Below are positions 55,200-62,550 of a DNA stretch of 64,000 bases, piece by piece (the stretch's first letter is position 1; each line of letters begins with the position of its first letter). The notes below the pieces were generated by a model. That model did not search any database. It was not told where the DNA came from and saw only the letters and a program-made list of their open reading frames with translations. Origin of the DNA: Chitinophaga oryzae (GTDB lineage: Bacteria; Bacteroidota; Bacteroidia; Chitinophagales; Chitinophagaceae); the NCBI RefSeq assembly GCF_012516375.2, contig NZ_CP051204.2:7626001-7690000 (forward strand), in the 5' to 3' direction. The translations under genes were made by a program, and so were the position numbers.

Positions 55200-56075
55200 T
55201 TATCTGCTGACAGTCGCCGCGGCCGGATGCGTTGCCAGGAAACCATAGCGGTGCAGCTGGCCCTGCCCGGTTGTCTGAATGTGTTGCACCCATGCCCAGA
55301 TGACTGGCTTTTCTTTGTCCAGCGCCCGGTCGTAGCTTAAAACCACTTCCTCTATGGGAATACCTGCCGGGGGCGACGTTTCCAGCCGTTGGATCAACAC
55401 GTCCAGGTCGGCGTAAAAGTCTTCTGTATCTTCCAGTTGACCGTTTCCGTTCAGGTCGAGTGGTATAACGGCAATGTTGTGTACGGGTTTGCGGTTACGC
55501 AGGTCATAAATAAATCCCGGGTTGTTAAACGAGATGGCCGAGGAATCTTCCTGTACGGCTTTCAGCAGTTGCTGGTCATCTCCCGGCACCTGTTTTCCTT
55601 TGATATCTTCAAAGGCGGCGCCGTAGAAGGCGGCGAAGGTCACCGGTGCACAGGATTTCTCCCGGCGGTTATATACTATTGCTTTTCCCGGGGCGTTTTC
55701 CGGTCCTTCATTTTTAAAATACAGTGTGCGCAGGTCTTCTACAGTCAGCGGCTTCGCCGCATATCCGCTGCGGGCGTTGGCCACCGGCAGCAGGGCATAC
55801 CGGGCGACCGGCGTATATTGAAACTGTTCTTTCTTATGCTGTACCCGCTGAGCGGTGAAGTGTACCGCAGCGTGAGCGGCGGCAGGGTCCCTGGGCGATA
55901 CCAGCCGGAACACAGCGCCCGGATGGGCTTGCCGGAACTGGTCTATCCATTCCTGTACAAGCGGGAACGTAAACCGTGTGCCCGTTACTGTTATAGTATC
56001 TGAAGACTGCCGGGCGTTGGCTGGTAAGGAAAGTATCCATGCAGCCGCCAGCAGGAAGTATCCGAAAGTTTTCAT
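55200..56075 (-). CDS. PstS-like substrate-binding protein with an EF-hand-type loop
   Basis: A 291-residue exported binding protein (signal MKTFGYFLLAAAWILSLPAN, ARQ). The fold pattern follows PBP-like phosphate-binding proteins: ITVTGTRFTFPLVQEWIDQF, YALLPVANARSGYAAKPLTV, LYFKNEGPE and DDQQLLKAVQEDSSAISFNN. Near residues 207-218 it contains DLNGNGQLEDTE, which fits the calcium EF-hand loop DxNxNGxLxxxE. No ABC permease or ATPase is adjacent. Upstream is a leader of about 380 bases from a strong promoter, carrying a small ORF that ends in a cysteine cluster. The ligand could be phosphate or another oxyanion such as sulfate; the cysteine leader makes sulfur plausible (inference). Confidence 0.8.
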   Translation of the reverse strand: MKTFGYFLLAAAWILSLPANARQSSDTITVTGTRFTFPLVQEWIDQFRQAHPGAVFRLVSPRDPAAAHAAVHFTAQRVQHKKEQFQYTPVARYALLPVANARSGYAAKPLTVEDLRTLYFKNEGPENAPGKAIVYNRREKSCAPVTFAAFYGAAFEDIKGKQVPGDDQQLLKAVQEDSSAISFNNPGFIYDLRNRKPVHNIAVIPLDLNGNGQLEDTEDFYADLDVLIQRLETSPPAGIPIEEVVLSYDRALDKEKPVIWAWVQHIQTTGQGQLHRYGFLATHPAAATVSR

Positions 56076-56220
56076 AGCAAGCGATTTTGGAGGTGATATG
56101 CCGGGAAGGCGCGGGTAGGTATGATACTGAAAAATTTACCACCAATAAATTTGCAGCATACCGTCCCCGCAAGCCTGACCAGGCATTCTATTTACAGCTT
56201 ACAGAACGCAAGATGATTGG

Positions 56221-56334
56221 TCAACAGCTACAACATTCTTGCAGCACGATCATGTGATGGAAACAGGTATGATAACCCTTTGAAAGATGCAACGTTTGGG
56301 AACGCAGTCCACAGTCCTGAGTATGCCGATTCAT
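56221..56334 (-). CDS. Small ORF (37 codons) ending Glu-Cys-Cys-Ser-Cys, candidate leader peptide
   Basis: In the leader of the PstS-like gene an ATG at 56334 opens 37 codons to TGA at 56221. The peptide begins MNRHTQDCGLRSQ, contains HTCFHH, and ends LQECCSC, giving 5 Cys, 3 of them in the last 4 codons. The final codons (AGC TGT TGA CCA) can pair with TGGTCA-GGCT about 40 bases downstream, while that region can instead fold on itself (GCCTG/CAGGC). This is the layout of amino-acid-responsive leader peptides; cysteine control is inference. It is too short to be certain it is translated. Confidence 0.5.
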   Translation of the reverse strand: MNRHTQDCGLRSQTLHLSKGYHTCFHHMIVLQECCSC

Positions 56335-56460
56335 GGTGTATTGTTTTACACTTGTTCAATTAATGGCGGCTGCTCTTTGCTGGTGGTTCAAAGGATGCCG
56401 GGAGTATTGCCTTGTTCTCCCTGTATTGGTTGTAAACTATTAGTCTACTGAATTGATAGA

Positions 56461-56491
56461 CAAATATACATCGAGTTTTAATAATTCCAAA
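56461..56491 (-). promoter_or_regulatory. Consensus Bacteroidota promoter far upstream of the PstS-like gene
   Basis: On the minus strand TTTG (56491-56488), a 19-base spacer and TATATTTG (56468-56461) match the -33/-7 consensus exactly. Transcription would start near 56454, giving a leader of about 380 bases before the PstS-like start at 56075, with the cysteine-rich small ORF in the middle. Confidence 0.65.
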
Positions 56492-56519
56492 TTTTTTCTC
56501 GCCAGGGCACAAAGTTTTT

Positions 56520-56660
56520 TTTTGTCTGATTAAGAGCGCAGAGGAGCGAGGAACATGTTTGGCCGAAATTGTGTTCATAACATGATCTGGCGGGAGATCT
56601 CCGCTCCTTTGCGCGCTTAAATTATATACCGGCGCTTTGCGTCTCTGCGTGCGTAAATAA
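56520..56660. repeat. CGCAAAG-type repeat, second location
   Basis: Sequence from GATTAAGAGCGCAGAGGAGC through GATCTCCGCTCCTTTG to GCTTTGCGTCTCTGCGTGCG. It shares a 16-base exact match (56596-56611) and the same CTTTGCGT-type ends with the element at 9306-9504. Its right end supplies TTTG to a promoter for the YitT gene. Confidence 0.6.
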
Positions 56661-56670
56661 TCTATTTTTG
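56636..56670 (+). promoter_or_regulatory. Candidate promoter for the YitT gene, partly inside a repeat
   Basis: TTTG at 56636-56639, a 23-base spacer and TATTTTTG at 56663-56670. The start codon is at 56675, only 4 bases after the -7 box, so transcription would begin at or inside the start codon (leaderless mRNA), if this box is used. Confidence 0.45.
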
Positions 56671-56674
56671 CCTT

Positions 56675-57505
56675 ATGAAATCACATGTGAAGAATATCCT
56701 GCTGCTGATCATTGGCGCACTGATATTTGCTGTAGGTATCAACTACCTCGCTATCCCCAATAAACTCTCTGAAGGCGGGGTTATCGGTATTACCATCGTT
56801 ACCTATTATTACCTTGGCTGGTCGCCCGGCATCACCAACCTGGTCATTAACGTGTTCCTGATTATTGCAGGATACCGGCTATTGGACCGGCGGGTAATGT
56901 TATATACCATCCTGGGCATTATTTTCTGTTCCCTGTTCCTCTACCTGACGGAAAACACGCTTACGCCGGTGACCTCCAACACCTTGCTGGCGGCCATTTT
57001 TGCCGGCCTGCTGGTAGGCATTGGCATCGGGCTGGTGTTCCTCTCGGGCGGCACCACCGGCGGATCGGCCATTGTAGCCCGGATGTGCCAGAAATACCTC
57101 GGCTGGTCGCTCGGCAATGCCATGTTAATATTCGATATCGTGGTGATTGCGGCATCGGCCTTTATCATTGGCCTGGAAAAGACCCTGTATACTTTTATTG
57201 CCGTTTACATCGGCGCACGGACAGTGGATTATATCGTAGACGGTCTCAATACCAAAAGGGCGATCACCATTATCTCCCAGCATACCCCCCAGATTGCACA
57301 AAAGATCACCGGAGAGATGCAACGCGGCGCCACCGTGCTGCATGGCCATGGCGCTTACACCGGCGACAGAAAAGAAGTATTGTATGTGGTTATCGGCAAA
57401 CAGGAGCTGATGCGCCTCAAAGAACTGGTGCAGGAGGCTGACCCTGAAGCATTTGTAGTGATACATGAAGTGCATGAAGTATTAGGTAAAGGGTTCTCCA
57501 AATAA
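56675..57505 (+). CDS. YitT-family membrane protein (DUF161 + DUF2179)
   Basis: A 276-residue inner-membrane protein. Five hydrophobic segments lie in the first 190 residues, with family motifs AVGINYLAIPNKLSEGGVIG, FLSGGTTGGSAIVARMCQKY and IFDIVVIAASAFIIGLEKTL. The soluble C-terminal domain (about 195-276; ITGEMQRGATVLHGHGAYTG, EVLYVVIGKQELMRLKELV) is DUF2179. The family is widespread but has no firmly established function; the C-terminal domain resembles small-ligand sensor domains. The start codon sits immediately after a -7 box. Confidence 0.93.
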   Translation: MKSHVKNILLLIIGALIFAVGINYLAIPNKLSEGGVIGITIVTYYYLGWSPGITNLVINVFLIIAGYRLLDRRVMLYTILGIIFCSLFLYLTENTLTPVTSNTLLAAIFAGLLVGIGIGLVFLSGGTTGGSAIVARMCQKYLGWSLGNAMLIFDIVVIAASAFIIGLEKTLYTFIAVYIGARTVDYIVDGLNTKRAITIISQHTPQIAQKITGEMQRGATVLHGHGAYTGDRKEVLYVVIGKQELMRLKELVQEADPEAFVVIHEVHEVLGKGFSK

Positions 57506-57535
57506 AACTTTCCAGCCGTTCATTTTCTCCGGTTA

Positions 57536-57572
57536 TTTGGTTTTTGGAAAAGAGATGTCTATATTGTAGACA
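57536..57572 (+). promoter_or_regulatory. Candidate promoter and small palindrome upstream of the acyltransferase gene
   Basis: TTTG at 57536-57539 and TATATTG at 57560-57566, 20 bases apart, one T short of consensus. The -7 region lies within an inverted repeat TGTCTA-TATTG-TAGACA (57556-57572), which could be an operator. Confidence 0.35.
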
Positions 57573-57620
57573 CTCAAACGCATTCCTTACCATCTTGTCA
57601 ACCAAATAACCCGGGGAAAA

Positions 57621-58742
57621 ATGACTCAAAGCTCCCAACGCTTTTTACCGCTGGACGTGTTCCGCGGCATGACTGTTTGTTTCATGATTATTGTCAATAC
57701 CGGCGGCACAGGAGGTACCTACTGGCCGCTGGACCATGCCCCCTGGCATGGTTGGACGCCCACCGACCTGGTATTTCCTTCCTTTCTTTTTGCCGTCGGT
57801 AACGCCATGAGCTTCAGCATGAGGAAATACGAACAGCTGGGCAACGCAGCTGTGCTAGGCAAAATCTTCAAGCGCACCTTCCTTATCTTTCTGCTGGGAT
57901 ACCTCATGTACTGGTTTCCCTTCGTAGAGCATACCGATGCCGGCCTGGCCTTCAAACCATTCAGCGACACCCGTATACTGGGGGTATTACAGCGCATCGC
58001 GCTCTGCTATGGTATTGCTTCGCTACTGATACATTACCTGCCTAAAAAAGGAGTATGGGCTGTCAGCGCCCTGTTTCTTTTCGGCTACTGGGCCATCCTC
58101 TGGTTTTGCGGCACACCCGGCGACCAATATGGTATCCACGGCAACGCAGGACTGGCGCTGGATAAGCTGGTAATGGGCGAAAATCATCTTTATCACGGAG
58201 AAGGATTCGCCTTCGACCCGGAAGGGATACTGAGCACTTTCCCGGCTGTAGTCAATGTAGTGGCGGGCTATTACACCGGCCTTTTCGTACAGCAGAAAGG
58301 ACGCACGCAACAAGGGCTGCTGCGCATGGCCGCCGCCGGCATACTCCTGATCGTACTGGCTTATGCCTGGAACACCGTTTTCCCGATCAATAAAAAACTG
58401 TGGACCAGCTCCTATGTATTACTCACGGTAGGCATCGACCTGCTCTTGTTATCCTTCCTGATACAACTGATTGACATGGCAGGCTTCACCAAAGGCACCG
58501 GCTTCTTCACCGTCTTCGGTAAAAATCCGTTGTTCCTCTACCTGTTGTCCGAAGTGCTCGCTATCCTGTTCCATTTCTTCCAGGTGGGCGGCACCTCCTT
58601 GTATCGCTGGATCAACGACCAGTTTTTCCAGCCCCTGTCTCCCGGCAAATTCGGGTCCCTGCTGTTTTCGCTGGCATTTATGCTGCTCTGCTGGATAGTG
58701 GGCTACCTCCTCGACAAACGAAAAATCTACGTCCGCGTATAA
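57621..58742 (+). CDS. HGSNAT/NagX-like membrane acyltransferase
   Basis: A 373-residue protein with about ten hydrophobic segments. The family signatures are RFLPLDVFRGMTVCFMIIVN, PTDLVFPSFLFAVGNAMSFS, RILGVLQRIALCYGIASLLI and FTVFGKNPLFLYLLSE, as in heparan-alpha-glucosaminide N-acetyltransferase relatives (DUF5009/NagX). Such proteins are thought to move acetyl groups across the membrane to amino sugars; in Bacteroidota they often accompany glucosamine or chitin use. A GH20 hexosaminidase elsewhere in the window fits that idea, loosely. Downstream is a long inverted repeat and an SDR gene. Confidence 0.88.
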   Translation: MTQSSQRFLPLDVFRGMTVCFMIIVNTGGTGGTYWPLDHAPWHGWTPTDLVFPSFLFAVGNAMSFSMRKYEQLGNAAVLGKIFKRTFLIFLLGYLMYWFPFVEHTDAGLAFKPFSDTRILGVLQRIALCYGIASLLIHYLPKKGVWAVSALFLFGYWAILWFCGTPGDQYGIHGNAGLALDKLVMGENHLYHGEGFAFDPEGILSTFPAVVNVVAGYYTGLFVQQKGRTQQGLLRMAAAGILLIVLAYAWNTVFPINKKLWTSSYVLLTVGIDLLLLSFLIQLIDMAGFTKGTGFFTVFGKNPLFLYLLSEVLAILFHFFQVGGTSLYRWINDQFFQPLSPGKFGSLLFSLAFMLLCWIVGYLLDKRKIYVRV

Positions 58743-58763
58743 ACCGTTTGATCATTTTTATTC

Positions 58764-58839
58764 AGTTATTTTTTTATTTGGGTATTTTGATAGTGGGAAA
58801 ACCTCCTGAATATCAAAATACCCAAATAAAAAAATAACT
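58764..58839. repeat. 29-bp perfect inverted repeat immediately before the SDR gene
   Basis: Arms 58764-58792 and 58811-58839 are exact reverse complements, very AT-rich, with an 18-base loop (GTGGGAAAACCTCCTGAA). The right arm ends 2 bases before the SDR start codon at 58842, so an RNA hairpin would cover the ribosome-loading region. It could be a terminator for the acyltransferase gene, a translational switch or a footprint of an element. Confidence 0.85.
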
Positions 58840-58841
58840 CA

Positions 58842-59627
58842 ATGAATATCTCCTTACAAGGCAAGACCGCACTGGTATGCGGCAGCTCACAAGGCATCGG
58901 CCTGGCTACTGCCATCGAACTGGCCGCGCTGGGGGCCACCTGCATTCTCACCGCCCGCAATGAAGAAAAGCTGAAAACCGCTGTCGCTCAGCTGGCGGCC
59001 GATGCCGGACAGGCCCACCGTTATATCGTATCCGATTTTTCTGACCTGGCAGAAGTGACCGACCTGGCCGCCGACCTGGCCCTCGAAGGACCGGTGCATA
59101 TTCTGGTCAACAATACCGGCGGCCCTGCAGCAGGCCCTGTCCTGCAAGCTCCGGCCAACGCTTTTGCAGCTGCTTTCTCCCAGCACGTGCTCTGTAACCA
59201 GGTACTGGCGCAGGCGTTGGTACCCGGTATGATCTCCGCCGGTTACGGCCGCATCATCAATATTATTTCCACCTCTGTAAAAGCACCGCTGAAAAATCTC
59301 GGCGTATCCAACACTACCCGCTGGGCAGTGGCTGCATGGGCCAAAACGCTGGCCAATGAACTGGCTCAGCACGGTATAACGGTCAACAATGTACTCCCTG
59401 GCTCCACGCTCACCGACCGGCTGGAGAAATTATTTAATGCCACCGCTGCCGCAAGGAACGTCTCCCCGGAAACGATAGCAGAAGAATGGCGGGACGAGAT
59501 TCCGATGAAGCGCTTCGGCGAAGCGCATGAAATAGCGGCCATGGCCGCTTTCCTCGCCTCTCCTGCTGCTTCCTACGTTACCGGCACCAGCATAGCCGTG
59601 GATGGCGGGAAAACACCGGTATCCTGA
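58842..59627 (+). CDS. Atypical short-chain dehydrogenase/reductase (SDR)
   Basis: A 261-residue Rossmann enzyme. The coenzyme motif is TALVCGSSQGIGLATAIELA, the NNTG motif (VNNTGGPAAG) is intact, and the end has the FabG-like SYVTGTSIAVDGG. The catalytic segment is unusual: after IINIISTSVKAPLKNLGV, where SDRs read YxxxK, it reads SNTTRWAVAAWAKTLANELA, so the active Tyr and Lys are Ser and Arg. A known subgroup of FabG-like SDRs has this SN..R pattern and lacks the normal proton relay. Its start is covered by a 29-bp inverted repeat. Substrate unknown. Confidence 0.9.
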   Translation: MNISLQGKTALVCGSSQGIGLATAIELAALGATCILTARNEEKLKTAVAQLAADAGQAHRYIVSDFSDLAEVTDLAADLALEGPVHILVNNTGGPAAGPVLQAPANAFAAAFSQHVLCNQVLAQALVPGMISAGYGRIINIISTSVKAPLKNLGVSNTTRWAVAAWAKTLANELAQHGITVNNVLPGSTLTDRLEKLFNATAAARNVSPETIAEEWRDEIPMKRFGEAHEIAAMAAFLASPAASYVTGTSIAVDGGKTPVS

Positions 59628-59745
59628 ATTTCCGGTCAACCAATACCTGTATTTTACTGTTATACATGAATATACCTGCAAATAGTTTCGCAGGAAAGTA
59701 AACGTATTTATTCCGCGTTATATCGGCGGATCGCCGGCAAAAACA

Positions 59746-60339
59746 ATGAACATGGAGAACAACAGCTTTAGCCAGGTACTGTCCGTCGCTGAGCGGCAGC
59801 TGGCCGTCAACAAGACCATCTATCCGGAGGGTCCGGATTTCCTCCGCACCAGGGCCGATTTACTCGCTGCCTTTGAAAACCGCGTCAAAGAAGCCGGCGG
59901 AGAAATATTCCGTCCGGCAGATGCCGCCGCCGCACAGGCGTTGCTGGCCTCACAACATGCTGAAGCAAAAGTCATCTGTTCCGCAGCACCGGAAATACCC
60001 GGCAGCCGTGATATGCATGCCGTTAAGAATTCCGGACCGGCAGGTGTAGACGTTGCGGTTATCCGCGCCCGCCTGGGCGTGGCGGAAAACGGTATGGTAT
60101 GGCTTACAGAAGAGGACCTGGTGGTCAACGCACCGGGAGTACTGCCCCCGCATCTTGTCATCCTGTTATCGCCACAGGCCATTGTTGGAAACATGTATGA
60201 CGCCTACCTGCGGATACACCTGGAAGATACCGCCTATGGCTGCTTTGTGATGGGCCCTTCGGCCACTGCCGACATCGAAGCGGTATTGGTACACGGCGCG
60301 CAGGGGGCCAGAAGTCTGCGTGTTTACCTGTTGGCTTAG
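59746..60339 (+). CDS. lutC: LutC/YkgG-type LUD-domain protein
   Basis: A 197-residue protein of the lactate-utilisation LutC family, normally one subunit of the LutABC L-lactate oxidation complex. The family end is well preserved: TEEDLVVNAPGVLPPHLVIL, LSPQAIVGNMYDAY and CFVMGPSATADIEAVLVHGA. Either ATG 59746 or the one two codons later can start it. No lutA or lutB lies in the window, so it is an orphan or its partners are elsewhere. It is convergent with the lipoprotein gene (4-base overlap). Confidence 0.85.
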   Translation: MNMENNSFSQVLSVAERQLAVNKTIYPEGPDFLRTRADLLAAFENRVKEAGGEIFRPADAAAAQALLASQHAEAKVICSAAPEIPGSRDMHAVKNSGPAGVDVAVIRARLGVAENGMVWLTEEDLVVNAPGVLPPHLVILLSPQAIVGNMYDAYLRIHLEDTAYGCFVMGPSATADIEAVLVHGAQGARSLRVYLLA

Positions 60340-60962
60340 CACGGAACAAAATAGACGATCCGTTCCAGTTTCCCGTTTTCGAAATACAAACGTACACTGC
60401 TGTCGCTGTCTTCTTCGTCCGCATCACGCAGGGTGATCATGTCCGTATAGCCGCCATTCTCCGCCTGCTGCGCCGCCCTGGGAAAATGTTTCTTCACCTC
60501 CGCCCATGTAGTGTTGCCGCTGAAGGTAATACCTGCATATACCACCGTATGCCCGGATGTAAACCGGTATTCGCTGCAAAGAAGGCTGTCTTTTAACAGC
60601 TCAAAGCGGGAACCGTCTTTATAGAAATACTGGAAATTGTCTTCAAACTGCGTACCGCAGAGATAATCCCAATTGGGCTCCACGAGGCTGTCCGCCTCCC
60701 CTATCGCAGCAGTGAAGCGCGGCAGCGTCGTCTGCAATGGTACTTTATTATCTATCAGCGCCTTCGAAAAGAGAAAGACTTCTATTTCTTTCCAGTCAAT
60801 GTCCTCATGAGTTTTCATGATAGAGTCGCCATCATCGACTATCTCCAGCGATGTGATGGCTATTTCAGAGGCAGCCGGTACGGCAATGGGTTCATCATCG
60901 GCAATATTATTATGGCAGGCGGCAGCACATAACATCATCAGGCATAAAGAGACTCTATACAT
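60336..60962 (-). CDS. Hypothetical lipoprotein
   Basis: A 208-residue protein with a lipoprotein signal (MYRVSLCLMMLCAAAC, acylated Cys about 16), followed by an acidic linker (IADDEPIAV). The rest is soluble, with segments such as FQYFYKDGSRFELLKDSLLC and TWAEVKKHFPRAAQQAENGG and a repeated strand-turn pattern (RLYFENGKLERIVYFVPC). No family is recognised; it resembles small Bacteroidota lipoproteins found as single genes. It likely faces the periplasm. Its end overlaps the LutC gene. Confidence 0.75.
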   Translation of the reverse strand: MYRVSLCLMMLCAAACHNNIADDEPIAVPAASEIAITSLEIVDDGDSIMKTHEDIDWKEIEVFLFSKALIDNKVPLQTTLPRFTAAIGEADSLVEPNWDYLCGTQFEDNFQYFYKDGSRFELLKDSLLCSEYRFTSGHTVVYAGITFSGNTTWAEVKKHFPRAAQQAENGGYTDMITLRDADEEDSDSSVRLYFENGKLERIVYFVPC

Positions 60963-61056
60963 AGCATTCCCGGTCAGTTGGTCGCTGCTAAATTAAAAAC
61001 TTTATTTATTATATGTAGATTTTTTATATGTATGCTTGAGAATTTTATAAAAATAA

Positions 61057-61086
61057 AAAGCCGGCATGATCATTCACGCCGGCTTT
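61057..61086 (-). terminator. Terminator after the susD-like gene
   Basis: Arms AAAGCCGGC (61057-61065) and GCCGGCTTT (61078-61086), followed on the minus strand by TTATTTTTATAAAA. It ends the SusC/SusD transcription unit. Confidence 0.8.
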
Positions 61087-61106
61087 CAATTTATCAACAA
61101 CTATGA

Positions 61107-62537
61107 CTAGAACTTATCAAACCAGAGTTTGGTTGTGAGCAGGTCGGCGCCCTGGCGGGCTACGGCTGCTTTATAATTAGTGCCGTTGAGCGACTGCTCG
61201 CTGGAGGGGTATTTAAACCGCGCGGGCATCTTACCGCCCAGCGCACCGGCATAAGCAGCTTTCAGCTGCGGATAGTCCAGCCTTCTCCATTCTGTGAAAG
61301 CTTCGATGCCTTGTCCGAAGAGGGCGAGCCATTTCTGTTCACCGATACTTTTCTTAAAGTTGGCCGCATCATAAGTCACCTCTGGCCGAGCCAGGTAAGT
61401 AACAGCGGCAGCTTCAGGGATACCGTACTGCACAAAAGATGCTGTCACCGCCTGGTTGTACAGTGTCGGGGCGTTACCGGCGATCAGGCTACGCTGCGCT
61501 GCTTCTGCCAGGATGAACTGCTGTTCTGCATAGCTAAAGAGTATAGCCGGGGCCGTAGTAGCGGTAAACACTGTACCGGCATCGGAAGTTTTAGTGAAGC
61601 CCAGCCTGGCGGCGGAATCACTCGGAAGCCCATTGGTCACGCCGATGATCACATTGGTATCTTTCGGCATAGTGGCGTATATGGGTAACCGTGGGTCGTT
61701 CAGCGCTTTCAGCTTGTCGACCACAGATTTGCTGATGCGGTAATCGTTGCGGGTTTCCCGGTTGCGTCCTACCGGGTTCTGATTGGGTGATGCAAGGTAA
61801 TTGAGTTTTATCACCGTGTCTTTCGGCAGCAGGGCGGTTGCGCCGCCGGCAGCCACGTCGTCAAATACCGCTTTGGCAGTAGCGAACTCACGGTCGGCGA
61901 TGCGCAGCGCAATACGCAGGCGAAGCGCGTTGGCAAATTGTTTCCAGCGGACAGTATTGCCACCAAGGAGGATATCGCCGTTGATGTCGTTACTACCGGG
62001 GGTGAGACTGGCCGCCGCCTGTTTCAGCTCTGCCAGCAGACCGGTATATACGTCTTTCTGGCTGTCGTATACCGGCGTCAGGTACTGGCTGATCTGGCCA
62101 GCCTGTTTATAAGGGATATCACCATAGAGATCTGTCAGCTGCTGGAAGATCCAGGAACGCATGATCACGGCAACCGCTTTATAGTTGGCGTTATGCAGGC
62201 TGTCACCCAACTGCGCCAGCGTGGTAAAGTCTTCAATGCCCTGCGCATAGAAATTGCTCCATACTGTCTGGGTGCCGGTGGCGCCGGCGATATACCGGTC
62301 GGCGTCAGTATATTGTATTTTAGACCAGTACTGCACATACAGCAAAGTTCCATCCATGGCGGCATCAGGCCCCCAGTAAGTATCTACATTGGCCTTAATG
62401 CCATTGCTCAACAGGTAGTCCGGCTGCACGGTCGTCGGTTCATTCGGGTTCTTGTTGATCCGCTCCAGCTCCTTACGGCAGGAAGCCAGCAGCACAATAG
62501 CGAACAACAGGTAAGTTGGTATCAACAATTTTTTCAT
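61107..62537 (-). CDS. SusD/RagB-family outer-membrane lipoprotein
   Basis: A protein of 476 residues from ATG 62537, whose lipoprotein signal (MKKLLIPTYLLFAIVLLASC) has the acylated Cys at about 20; an earlier in-frame start at 62564 lies inside the susC stop region. It begins RKELERINKNPNEPTTVQPD and continues with the TPR-rich helices of the SusD_2-type group: AVAVIMRSWIFQQLTDLYGD, IPYKQAG, and WKQFANALRLRIALRIAD, ending with KWLALFGQGIEAFTEWRRLD. It forms the surface lid of a SusC transporter for a glycan or peptide. The ligand is not readable. Partner: susC directly upstream. Confidence 0.94.
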   Translation of the reverse strand: MKKLLIPTYLLFAIVLLASCRKELERINKNPNEPTTVQPDYLLSNGIKANVDTYWGPDAAMDGTLLYVQYWSKIQYTDADRYIAGATGTQTVWSNFYAQGIEDFTTLAQLGDSLHNANYKAVAVIMRSWIFQQLTDLYGDIPYKQAGQISQYLTPVYDSQKDVYTGLLAELKQAAASLTPGSNDINGDILLGGNTVRWKQFANALRLRIALRIADREFATAKAVFDDVAAGGATALLPKDTVIKLNYLASPNQNPVGRNRETRNDYRISKSVVDKLKALNDPRLPIYATMPKDTNVIIGVTNGLPSDSAARLGFTKTSDAGTVFTATTAPAILFSYAEQQFILAEAAQRSLIAGNAPTLYNQAVTASFVQYGIPEAAAVTYLARPEVTYDAANFKKSIGEQKWLALFGQGIEAFTEWRRLDYPQLKAAYAGALGGKMPARFKYPSSEQSLNGTNYKAAVARQGADLLTTKLWFDKF

Positions 62538-62550
62538 ATCCGGTGCGTAA

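Noticed and set aside
56360..56578. A 72-codon minus-strand frame upstream of the PstS-like leader
   Set aside because: It runs through the consensus promoter and begins in a repeat, so it is not a gene.
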